Shown here: one piece after another, positions 1-6,711 of the stretch
How the letters are laid out: each line of letters begins with the position of its first letter
Position numbering within the stretch: position 1 is the first letter of the stretch
NCBI GenBank assembly: GCA_964202965.1
Contig: CAXNKG010000037.1
Span: 1 to 33,522 of the forward strand
Direction of reading: 5' to 3'
Length of the DNA: 33,522 nt
DNA from: CAXNKG01 sp964202965
Lineage (GTDB): Bacteria; Acidobacteriota; Vicinamibacteria; Vicinamibacterales; UBA2999
Program-made: the position numbers and the translations under genes
Notes under the pieces: model-generated
Told to the model about the DNA's origin: nothing
What the model saw: only the letters and a program-made list of their open reading frames with translations
Database searches by the model: none

Positions 1-2
1 CC

Positions 3-137
3 ATCCTGCGCACGGCCCGCTGCCGGTCCATCGAGACGCTCTGGCCGCTGCTGGGGCAATGCCTGCCGCGCTTCAGCGCCGATGAATGCCGGAACTATTT
101 CCGCCATTGCGGCTACACCGGTGCCGAACGTTTATGA
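3..137 (+). CDS. IS630-like transposase, C-terminal end (cut by window edge)
   Basis: An open frame enters from the left edge and stops with TGA at 135-137, giving the last 44 residues of a protein. Its ending, with ECRNYFRHCGYTGAERL just before the stop, resembles the C-terminus of IS630-family (DDE) transposases, which commonly end in a similar E-C-x-N-Y-F-R-H-x-G-Y motif. The catalytic DDE residues would lie upstream of the window, so it cannot be said whether the copy is intact. No terminal inverted repeat was recognised between its stop and the repeat array that begins at 151. Confidence 0.6.
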   Translation: MLRTARCRSIETLWPLLGQCLPRFSADECRNYFRHCGYTGAERL

Positions 138-150
138 AAACTGCTTTAAC

Positions 151-273
151 GGTTCCTAGAGTTCCTAGTGTTCCTAGTGTTCCTAGCGGTTCCTAACGGT
201 TCGGAGGTTCTGAACCCCAGGAACCGCTAGGAACTCCAGGAACTCTAGGAACTCTAGGAACCCCAGGAACCCT
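151..273. repeat. Array of 9-bp repeats forming a long imperfect hairpin
   Basis: The left arm (152-206) is a run of units of the form GTTCCTAGN, some 9 and some 10 bp, with the last ones degenerate. The right arm (219-273) has six units starting AGGAAC, the reverse complement of GTTCCT. The arms pair as a roughly 120-bp imperfect inverted repeat centred near 205-212. It lies between the transposase end and the stop codon of the minus-strand SDR gene, and its last unit overlaps that stop. It could act as a 3' mRNA hairpin or terminator, or be a REP-like or MITE-like element. Which of these is not known. Confidence 0.85.
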
Positions 274-1012
274 ACTTCAGGTGGCGCCCGCCGTCGACGC
301 GGACTGTCTCGCCCGTGATGAAATCGCTCTCGACCAGGTCCACCACGATCTTCGCGATTTCCACCTCCCCGCCCCAGCGGCCGAGCGGCGTGGCGCGCTC
401 GACCTTCGTGAACTCCTCATCCGGCGTGCCCTCGGGTGCCACGATCGGACCTGGCGCGACCGCGTTCACGAGGATCTGGTCCGGGGCGAGTTCCAGCGCC
501 AGCGCCTCCGTCAGCGCGATGACGCCGGCCTTGGCGACGTAGTAGGGAAGAAAGCCGGTGTAACGGGGACGCCTGCTGGCCGCCACCCAGTCCGAGAAGT
601 TGATGATGCGTCCGCCGCGGACGCGGCGCATATGCGGGACGGCGGCGCGCGCACAGAGCCAGGCCGCGCGCAGATCGATCGCGAGCTGCTCGTCCCACGC
701 CTCGACGGTGATGTCATCGAAGGCCCGCGGCCGGTAGCGCGAGGCCATATTGACCAGGACGTCGAGGCGCCCCAGGCCAGCGACGGTCTCGGCGACCGCG
801 CGCTCGCACGCGTCCGGATCCGACAGGTCGGCCTGCACGACGAGCGCGCGGCGGCCGAGGGCGGTCACCGCGGCGGCGGTCTCGTCCGCCTCCCTCCTGG
901 ACGCGCGGTACACGAGGGCGACGTCGGTGCCCTGCCTGGCGAACTCGGTCGCTACGACGGCGCCAATCCGCTTGCCTCCCGTGATGAGCGCGGCCCGGCC
1001 GGTCAACTCCAT
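272..1012 (-). CDS. SDR oxidoreductase, pteridine-reductase-like
   Basis: This 246-residue protein is a classical-length short-chain dehydrogenase/reductase using NAD(P)H. The cofactor-binding glycine motif TGGKRIG is at residues 11-17, LVNMAS at 86-91 replaces the usual NNAG strand, and the catalytic YxxxK is Y157/K161. The segment IINFSD (136-141) places an Asp where many SDRs have a Ser, as in pteridine reductases and FolM-like proteins, and the TGGxRIG form also fits that subgroup. The C-terminus carries ITGETVRVDGG, typical of the family. The substrate cannot be fixed from sequence; a pterin/folate role is inference and another carbonyl substrate is possible. A TAGACT hexamer 9 nt before the ATG suggests leaderless transcription. 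The gene stands alone and ends in the repeat hairpin. Confidence 0.85.
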   Translation of the reverse strand: MELTGRAALITGGKRIGAVVATEFARQGTDVALVYRASRREADETAAAVTALGRRALVVQADLSDPDACERAVAETVAGLGRLDVLVNMASRYRPRAFDDITVEAWDEQLAIDLRAAWLCARAAVPHMRRVRGGRIINFSDWVAASRRPRYTGFLPYYVAKAGVIALTEALALELAPDQILVNAVAPGPIVAPEGTPDEEFTKVERATPLGRWGGEVEIAKIVVDLVESDFITGETVRVDGGRHLK

Positions 1013-1021
1013 ACCGGCCTC

Positions 1022-1027
1022 AGTCTA
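1022..1027 (-). promoter_or_regulatory. Candidate -10 element (TAGACT) of the SDR gene
   Basis: Read on the minus strand, TAGACT lies 9 nt before the ATG at 1012, with no Shine-Dalgarno between. A start site 6-7 nt downstream would leave a leader of only 2-3 nt. This matches the arrangement at several other genes in the window. Confidence 0.5.
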
Positions 1028-1243
1028 TCGAGTTCGGGACGCTGCGACGCACGGGGCGCCTGTTCCGAAATGACGAAAGGGGTTTCGTAGGCCGTAAGGA
1101 CGCGGCTGGCCGATCGCCCGTATCTCCTTGGACACGAAGGATGAGACGGTGGTCTACTTCGTGCTCAGCTTTGCCGGTTCCGTTACCAATTCGCGGCGAT
1201 GGTGCGCCCCAGCGGCGCCGACTCGACGCCCAAGGAGATGCCC

Positions 1244-1786
1244 ATGAGCAGGATGTACGTCGGCGCGGTGGTGCTGGTCATGATGTGGGCCGCGGCGTCC
1301 ACGCCGGGCCACGCGCAGAGCAACACGGTCACACTGGTTGGAAGCGGATCCGCCGCATTTGAGACGCCCCCCATCGCGTCCGGCGGTGTCGCGACCGCCA
1401 CCTGCACGATGAACCGGACCACCGTCGAAATGTCGTGCACGGCGCGGGTCCACAACATCGTGGATCTGACCGCCGCGCACATTCACGCCGGGGGCCCAGG
1501 GGTGGCGGGACCCGTGCTGATGAACATCCCGAACATTCCGCTGCGAAGCTCCGACGACTTCACGCTGTCCTGGACGTGGACCGAGCGCGACCTGACGCTG
1601 CGGCCGGCGCAGGGCATCCTGAAGATGGCGGATGTCTTCGAATCGTGCTCGAGCGGCAACTGCTACCTGAACTTCCACACCACCGTGAATGCGGGCGGCG
1701 AAATCCGCATCAACCTGTGCCCGCAGGGCGAGGACCGCTTTGCCAACACGTTCTATCTGATCAACGTCTGCATCCCGGGACGCTAG
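1244..1786 (+). CDS. Secreted CHRD-domain protein
   Basis: The product has 180 residues. I chose the ATG at 1244 because AAGGAG (1232-1237) precedes it by 6 nt and the protein then opens with a standard signal peptide ending GHAQ near residue 25. Longer in-frame starts at 1199 and 1238 are less likely. The mature part looks like a CHRD (chordin) domain: AHIHAGGPGVAGPVL in the middle and NFHTTVNAGGEIR near the C-terminus are characteristic. Cysteines in the mature part (TATC, MSC, SCSSGNC, NLC, NVC) could form disulfides, consistent with an exported location. CHRD proteins are secreted or envelope-associated and their biochemical role in bacteria is poorly defined. No operon partner is evident; the next gene begins 64 nt downstream and has its own -10-like sequence. 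Confidence 0.75.
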   Translation: MSRMYVGAVVLVMMWAAASTPGHAQSNTVTLVGSGSAAFETPPIASGGVATATCTMNRTTVEMSCTARVHNIVDLTAAHIHAGGPGVAGPVLMNIPNIPLRSSDDFTLSWTWTERDLTLRPAQGILKMADVFESCSSGNCYLNFHTTVNAGGEIRINLCPQGEDRFANTFYLINVCIPGR

Positions 1787-1839
1787 AAGCAGTCGCACCG
1801 TCGCGCTCTCGCACCCTCGCACCTCAACCCCGTGTGCGC

Positions 1840-1845
1840 TACGAT
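1840..1845 (+). promoter_or_regulatory. Candidate -10 element (TACGAT)
   Basis: TACGAT ends 5 nt before the GTG at 1851, and no ribosome-binding site is seen. The spacing would put the transcription start at or next to the start codon. The ATG that overlaps this hexamer (1844) is in a different frame and opens a frame with no recognisable protein. Confidence 0.4.
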
Positions 1846-1850
1846 GGCTC

Positions 1851-2498
1851 GTGGCGCGCACGGTTCTCTCAGCGCTCGGCGCCGCGCTCATCGGGGCGCT
1901 CGGCGCCGCCCCCTCCGCGTACGCTCCCCGGCTCGACCAGCCCGCGATCGACGAGGCCGTCTCGATCGCCCACTCGTACAGCCCCGCCGTTCGCGATCGG
2001 TTCCATCTGGCCTACCGCGTCCACGTCGCGCGGGCGCCGGTGGACTACATCGACGTGATCACGCCCTTCCGCCGCCTTGTACTCGCCGCCGAGGACCGCG
2101 CGCGGATTGGCGAGCGGTTCTTCAGTCAGCGCGACGCGACGGCCGTGCTGGCCCGGCATGGCGAGGGGATTGAGATTGCGATCGAGTTCACGTTCCATCC
2201 CCTCAACACGTACGTCGGCATCCCGGACTACGGCGTGTCGATGCAGAGTCTCGATGCGCGGATCCTCCGTGCCAGCGGGCTTCAGCGGGTGCCACGCTCT
2301 ACACCGCGCGTCAACGGCGTGCCCGTGCCAGGGGCGGGGCCGGGCATCGGGGCCGGGGCGCAGCCGCTGCTCGGCGGGACAGTCCTCGCGCGCTTCGCGC
2401 CTCCGGATCTCGATCCACAGGGCACCTACGATGTCGTGATTGAGGAAGGGCGGAAGGAAGTGGCGAGAGGACGGGTCGAGCTGGCGACGCTGAGATAG
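1851..2498 (+). CDS. Hypothetical exported protein
   Basis: I do not recognise the family. The 215-residue product starts with GTG and has a signal peptide (hydrophobic residues 5-20, likely cleavage after APSAYA near residue 25). The mature part is soluble with no further membrane segments. Visible landmarks are SPAVRDRFHLAYRVHV, a VDYIDVITPFRR segment, and a C-terminal half with a Gly/Pro-rich linker (about 158-176) leading to a short beta-rich end (YDVVIEEGRKEVARGRVELATLR). Frame integrity, the signal peptide and the terminator hairpin directly at its stop support a real gene. It is convergent with the OmpA-family gene. A periplasmic or surface role is inferred only from export. Confidence 0.7.
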   Translation: MARTVLSALGAALIGALGAAPSAYAPRLDQPAIDEAVSIAHSYSPAVRDRFHLAYRVHVARAPVDYIDVITPFRRLVLAAEDRARIGERFFSQRDATAVLARHGEGIEIAIEFTFHPLNTYVGIPDYGVSMQSLDARILRASGLQRVPRSTPRVNGVPVPGAGPGIGAGAQPLLGGTVLARFAPPDLDPQGTYDVVIEEGRKEVARGRVELATLR

Positions 2499-2520
2499 GG
2501 GCCGGCTGGCAGCCGGCCCC
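2498..2520. terminator. Bidirectional hairpin between convergent genes
   Basis: A perfect 10-bp stem, GGGGCCGGCT paired with AGCCGGCCCC around the loop GGC, begins at the last base of the upstream stop codon and lies 13 bp from the stop of the opposing gene. There is no U-tract, so it is a strong hairpin rather than a textbook intrinsic terminator. It could serve both converging transcripts. Confidence 0.7.
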
Positions 2521-2533
2521 GTCTCGTCAGGCG

Positions 2534-3229
2534 TTACGACATCACGCGAATCACGACGCGGCGGTTCTGCGCACGACCGTCGCGGGTGTTGTTGGGCGAC
2601 ACGGGCTTCTCCTCGCCGAAGCTGATGACGTTCATCTTGTGCAGCGGGATCTGATGCTGTTCGTACAGGTACCGCTTCACCGACTCGGCGCGTTCGAGGC
2701 CGATGCGCTCGTTCAGCTCGTTCGACCCCACGTTGTCCGTGTGCCCCTCGATTTCGAAGTACACGTTCTGCGGATTCGCCTTCAGCTTGGTGATGACGGC
2801 GTCAACTTCCGCCTTCGCCTCATCCGGCAGCTCGACCCCGCCGAAGGTGAAGTTGCCCGCGTCTTCGCTCAGGGTCACTGCGTAGACCAGGCGCCGCGAC
2901 GCCGCGACGACGGCGTCGACGGCGTCGACACGGCCGCCGACCGCGCCGGCCGCCGCCTGCGCCTTTTCCGCTGCGGTCATCGCGCTCGCGGCCGCACCGC
3001 GCGCGTCAGCCGCTGCCTTGCCCGCCGCCTCCGCCTTCTGATCGACCGCGCCGATGCGCGTCTCGTTCTGGCCGACCCGCTGCTGCGTCTGTTCCACGGT
3101 GCCGCCCAGCGTGTCGACCTTCGTGTTGACGGTGCCCACCTCTTCGCGGACGAATCCCTTCGTCGCGCACGCCGGTACGACGGCCACGCTCAACGCGATA
3201 GCCAGTGCTGTTAACGAACTCTTACGCAT
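2534..3229 (-). CDS. OmpA-family peptidoglycan-binding lipoprotein
   Basis: The 231-residue product has an N-terminal signal ending in VVPAC, so Cys21 is a probable lipidation site (the Pro at -2 is a little unusual). A heptad-like Ala/Gln-rich segment with repeated V..T/V..Q patterns (about 28-110) predicts a coiled coil, as in Lpp-like spacers. The C-terminal OmpA domain (about 115-231) contains EGHTDNVGSNELN at 161-173, RAES at 180-183 and the terminal NRRVVIRV, which together bind the diaminopimelate of peptidoglycan. The likely role is anchoring the outer membrane to the cell wall. A GAGGAG sequence lies 10 nt before the ATG. It follows the VWFA gene by 40 bp on the same strand, so co-transcription is likely. 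The overall design resembles Pal-like or YiaD-like lipoproteins but with a longer coiled-coil stalk. Confidence 0.9.
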   Translation of the reverse strand: MRKSSLTALAIALSVAVVPACATKGFVREEVGTVNTKVDTLGGTVEQTQQRVGQNETRIGAVDQKAEAAGKAAADARGAAASAMTAAEKAQAAAGAVGGRVDAVDAVVAASRRLVYAVTLSEDAGNFTFGGVELPDEAKAEVDAVITKLKANPQNVYFEIEGHTDNVGSNELNERIGLERAESVKRYLYEQHQIPLHKMNVISFGEEKPVSPNNTRDGRAQNRRVVIRVMS

Positions 3230-3269
3230 GATGGTTGCTCTCCTCTATACATGTTGCTGTCGTCTGTGA

Positions 3270-4235
3270 TCAGTCGTCCAATCGCGCCGGGCCCGATACG
3301 TACCCGCCACGCGCATGGACGTTCAGGTCCTTCTGCCTGGTCCGAACTTCGAGCGGGTGCCATCCCGGCGCCGGATCCGGTTCGAAGGTAATGAGGTACT
3401 GGTAGCGGAGTTCGGCGAACAGGTCGCGTACCGCTTCCACTGTGTGCGCAGGCATGCTGGCGGTGCGCATGTCGCCGCCGGTCCACCGGGCGAGGTCTGC
3501 GAGCGTCGCCGTGCCCGTCGCCGCGCCGTCGCCGGCGACGACCGCCAGCTCCCCCCCCGGATGGTCGAGAGGGTTGACCACCGCCAGCAGGTAGACCGGC
3601 ACATCAATCGCGCTGGCGATTCCAGAAACCTCGGGCGCCGTCAACCGGCTCCCGGTATCGACGCCGTCGGTGATGACAAGCAGCGCCCGGTGCCGGTTGG
3701 CCCTCGCCGCGACCGCCTTGGACGCCGCCGCCACGGCGTCGTACAGCGACGTCAGGCCCCACGGCTGTCCCGCCAGGCTCACGCGGCGGACCCGGTCCAT
3801 GTCGCGGGTGAAGGTAATGACTTCGCGCAGCGAGGCGTCAAAGGTAAAGAGCGCCGCTTCGTCATTGCCGCCGGTCAGCGTGCCGGTGGCCACGCTGACG
3901 GCGTGCCGCGCGCGATCCATGTTGCCGCCGATCGCCATACTACCGCTGATATCGAGCAGGATGGCCAGGCTAATCGGCGCGTCGCCGGCGTAGAAGTCGC
4001 GGATTTCCCGGGTCCGACCGGTATCGACGACTTGAAAGTCCGTCCGCTTCAAATCGCGGACGACGCGGCCGCGGCGATCGCGGACGGCGACCGTCACTGT
4101 CACCGCCTCGACGCCCGATTTGAAGGTGATGACCGGCCCCTCGGCCCGCGGGGATGCCGTCCCCTGCGCAAGCAGGCCGGCCGGCGCCAACGCGAGCAGC
4201 GCCGCCAGGATCGGGGGGGATACCGAGCGCGTCAC
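3270..4235 (-). CDS. Exported VWFA-related protein of acidobacterial type
   Basis: The product has 321 residues, a GTG start, and a signal peptide ending near LLAQG (residue 25). Residues 45-85 form a beta-rich N-terminal module (VTVTVAVRDRRGRVVRDL...FQVVDTG) typical of the acidobacterial VWFA-related family. The von Willebrand A domain follows, with a complete MIDAS metal site: D95-S97-S99 in DISGS, T162 in GLTS, and D190 in VITDGVD. These residues coordinate a divalent metal used for protein-ligand binding. The protein is expected in the periplasm or at the surface, probably as an adhesion or assembly factor; the ligand is unknown. It precedes the OmpA-type lipoprotein gene by 40 bp on the same strand, suggesting a shared envelope function. 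I saw no clear -10 element at the short spacing used by other genes here. Confidence 0.88.
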   Translation of the reverse strand: MTRSVSPPILAALLALAPAGLLAQGTASPRAEGPVITFKSGVEAVTVTVAVRDRRGRVVRDLKRTDFQVVDTGRTREIRDFYAGDAPISLAILLDISGSMAIGGNMDRARHAVSVATGTLTGGNDEAALFTFDASLREVITFTRDMDRVRRVSLAGQPWGLTSLYDAVAAASKAVAARANRHRALLVITDGVDTGSRLTAPEVSGIASAIDVPVYLLAVVNPLDHPGGELAVVAGDGAATGTATLADLARWTGGDMRTASMPAHTVEAVRDLFAELRYQYLITFEPDPAPGWHPLEVRTRQKDLNVHARGGYVSGPARLDD

Positions 4236-4411
4236 GGGAAAGCCCTAATCAATCGTCTTGCCAGTCAGCTTACCCTTGAAGAATCAGTAATTAGCGAGAG
4301 CGTCGCCCGATGGGGCGCGTGGGGACCTGTTTAGACTGTGTAGATTTTACATCAGATGTGCAGGAGCTATGTACGGACCCGGGTCGCGCCGGCCGTCCAA
4401 ACTCGCACGTG

Positions 4412-4417
4412 TAAGAT
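4412..4417 (+). promoter_or_regulatory. Candidate -10 element (TAAGAT)
   Basis: TAAGAT lies 10 nt before the ATG at 4428. This supports that start over in-frame upstream candidates at 4356 and 4416, the latter of which falls inside the hexamer. Confidence 0.45.
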
Positions 4418-4427
4418 GGAACCGTCG

Positions 4428-5663
4428 ATGCCGACATCGCCCATTACGAACTCCATACGCACGCCAATTCCGGTCGCCGCTCGCGTCGGCCGGTTTTCCT
4501 ACGCCATCCGGAACATCGTGACGGAAGCCAGGGCTGTGGAAGCGCGCGGCATGACGGTGCGCTACCTGAACATCGGCGACCCGATCGCCGCCGGGTTCCG
4601 GACGCCCGCTCATCTCGTGGCGGCCGTCCAGAAAGCCGTCCAGGACGGCCACAACGGCTATCTCCCGTCGGCGGGCATTCCGGAGGCGCGCGAAGCGGTC
4701 GCGGCGGAGTACACGTCCCGCGGCATGCCTGTATCCGCGGACCGTGTCCTCATTACCTCCGGCACCTCGGAGGCCATCGATCTCGCGTTGAATGCGCTGG
4801 TGGACGAGGGCGACGAAGTGCTCGTCCCGCTGCCGACGTATCCGCTGTACACGGCGGTCCTGGCCACCATCAACGCGGAGCCGCGTTTCTACCGGACCGA
4901 TCCGGCGCGGGAGTGGCTGCCCGATCTGGACCATCTGCGGAGCCTCGTGACGCCGCGGACGCGCGTGCTCGTCATCATCGATCCGAACAACCCGACAGGC
5001 GCCGTCTATCCGCCCTCGACGCGGCGCGCCCTGATCGAGTTCGCCGATCAGTACGGCCTCACTATTCTGGCCGACGAGGTGTACTCGGAGCTCGGGTTCG
5101 AGGGCGCGGTCCCGCTGCTCTCGACGCTCGACGCCGACGCGCCGATCATTTCGCTCTCGAGCCTGTCGAAGGCGTATCTCGCACCCGGCTGGCGCGCGGG
5201 CTGGCTGGTCGTCAGCGCGACGCCGCGCCTCGACAACGCGCTGGCCGCAATGCGGAAGCTGGCCGACGGCCGCCTGTGCAGTCCCGGGCCCATGCAGTAC
5301 GCGGTGACGGCGGCGATGACGGGAGACCGGTCGCACCAGCCCGAGTTCCGTCGCGCGCTGGCGGAGCGGGGACGCCTGACGACGGAATCATTGAACGCGA
5401 TTCCGGGCATCACGTGCGTCCCGCCCCACGCCGCCTTCTACGCGATGCCGACGGTCTCGCTCCCCCCGGGTCGCACGGATGAGGACTACGTGCTCGCGCT
5501 GCTGCGCACGACGGGCATCCTGTGCGTGCACGGATCCGGGTTCGGCATGCGTCCGGAGCAGGGCACGTTCAGGATTGTGTTCCTCGCCGATCCGCGCGAC
5601 CTGCGAACGATTTACGCGGACGTGGCGGCCTTCACCGCGGAGTATCTCGAGCGCGCCGGGTGA
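4428..5663 (+). CDS. PLP-dependent aminotransferase, AlaA-like
   Basis: The 411-residue product is a fold-type I, class I/II aminotransferase. The PLP lysine is K248 in SLSSLSKAY, the cofactor pocket has PNNPTGAVY (186-194) and ADEVY (215-219), and GTFRIVF near the C-terminus carries the substrate-carboxylate Arg. Long matches in pattern to the AlaA group (NIGDP at 48-52, SGTSEAI at 111-117, EWLPDLD near 162) make glutamate-pyruvate transamination the best guess. Other amino acids are possible within this family. The start at 4428 is supported by the TAAGAT element 10 nt upstream. The transporter gene follows after 13 nt and the next membrane protein overlaps that one, so the three probably form one operon. 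A metabolic link among them is not obvious. Confidence 0.88.
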   Translation: MPTSPITNSIRTPIPVAARVGRFSYAIRNIVTEARAVEARGMTVRYLNIGDPIAAGFRTPAHLVAAVQKAVQDGHNGYLPSAGIPEAREAVAAEYTSRGMPVSADRVLITSGTSEAIDLALNALVDEGDEVLVPLPTYPLYTAVLATINAEPRFYRTDPAREWLPDLDHLRSLVTPRTRVLVIIDPNNPTGAVYPPSTRRALIEFADQYGLTILADEVYSELGFEGAVPLLSTLDADAPIISLSSLSKAYLAPGWRAGWLVVSATPRLDNALAAMRKLADGRLCSPGPMQYAVTAAMTGDRSHQPEFRRALAERGRLTTESLNAIPGITCVPPHAAFYAMPTVSLPPGRTDEDYVLALLRTTGILCVHGSGFGMRPEQGTFRIVFLADPRDLRTIYADVAAFTAEYLERAG

Positions 5664-5676
5664 GCCGCACGCCGCC

Positions 5677-6711
5677 GTGACCCGCGACACCCCCCGCACG
5701 CTCATCCGATACGCCCTCGCGGGGCTGGCGCTCACGGTCGCGCTCGCCTGGGGCGCCTACCTCGCCCGCGGCGCCCTGCTGCTTGTCTACATCAGCGCGT
5801 TGTTCGCCATCGGCCTGGCGCCGCTCGTGGCGCTGGTCGGGCGGCTGCCTGTCGTGCGTGGCGGCCGCCTGCCGCGCTGGGCCGCGATTCTCGCCATCTA
5901 TCTCTGCTTCCTCGCGTGTCTCGCGGGGCTGGCGGTCCTCGTCATCCCGCCGATGGTGGAACAGGCGCGCGGGCTCTGGTCTGCGACCCCGCAGATGCTG
6001 CATCAGGGACAGCAATGGCTCATCGAGCGGGGCCTGCTCGCTCGTGAGCTGTCGATTCAGGAGGCGATGCGGCAGTCGGCCGGCGGCGGATCGGATGCCG
6101 TCGGCGCCATCATCGCCGCCGTCTGGGGCTTTCTTGGCGGCCTGTTCGGCTTCGTCACGATTCTGATTCTGTCGTTCTACCTGCTGGTCGACTCGAACAG
6201 CTTCGTGCGGACGTTCGTGCGGCTGTTTCCCGAGCAGGAACGGCCGCGCGTCGAGGATGCCTGCCGCCGCGCGTCTGGCAAGGTGAGCGCCTGGCTCGGC
6301 GGACAGCTCCTGCTGGCGGGCATCATCGGTGGCACGGCCGCGCTCGCGCTGTTTCTGATGGGCGTGCCGTACTTCTATGTGCTGGCCCTGATTACCGGCA
6401 TCGGAGAAATGATTCCAATCGTGGGCCCGCTGGTGGCCGCAATTCCCGCCGTCGCGGTGGCGCTTACGGTCTCGCCGGCGCTCGCCCTCGCCGTCGCGCT
6501 GTTTTTTTTCGTCCAGCAGCAGGTCGAGAACCACGTGCTCGTGCCACAGATCATGGCGCGTCAGGTCGGCGTCGGCGCGGCCGGCGTGATCATGGCGCTG
6601 CTGCTCGGGGGTACGCTGCTGGGAGTCGTCGGCGCCATCCTCGCGGTCCCGACCGTTGCGATTCTTCAGGTCGTGTTCGAAGAGGCCTTTCCCGAGGCCG
6701 CGTCTGATTGA
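5677..6711 (+). CDS. AI-2E family transporter / PurR-regulated permease-like
   Basis: The product has 344 residues from the GTG at 5677, the first start downstream of the aminotransferase stop. The reading frame is open further upstream but there it overlaps the aminotransferase. The protein is polytopic: an N-terminal hydrophobic pair (about 10-50), a third segment (about 68-90), a soluble middle (WSATPQMLHQGQQWLIERG) and a dense C-terminal membrane block with GEMIPIVGPLVAAIPA and the HVLVPQIMARQVG signature. This layout is that of the AI-2E/TqsA/YdiK family (PF01594). Members export or import diverse small molecules, and the AI-2 label should not be taken as a substrate. The stop codon TGA shares its A with the ATG of the next gene, implying translational coupling. 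Confidence 0.88.
   Translation: MTRDTPRTLIRYALAGLALTVALAWGAYLARGALLLVYISALFAIGLAPLVALVGRLPVVRGGRLPRWAAILAIYLCFLACLAGLAVLVIPPMVEQARGLWSATPQMLHQGQQWLIERGLLARELSIQEAMRQSAGGGSDAVGAIIAAVWGFLGGLFGFVTILILSFYLLVDSNSFVRTFVRLFPEQERPRVEDACRRASGKVSAWLGGQLLLAGIIGGTAALALFLMGVPYFYVLALITGIGEMIPIVGPLVAAIPAVAVALTVSPALALAVALFFFVQQQVENHVLVPQIMARQVGVGAAGVIMALLLGGTLLGVVGAILAVPTVAILQVVFEEAFPEAASD

Noticed and set aside
151..273. Possible CRISPR array
   Set aside because: The units are 9 bp with no unique spacers, and the two halves are in opposite orientation. No cas gene is present.
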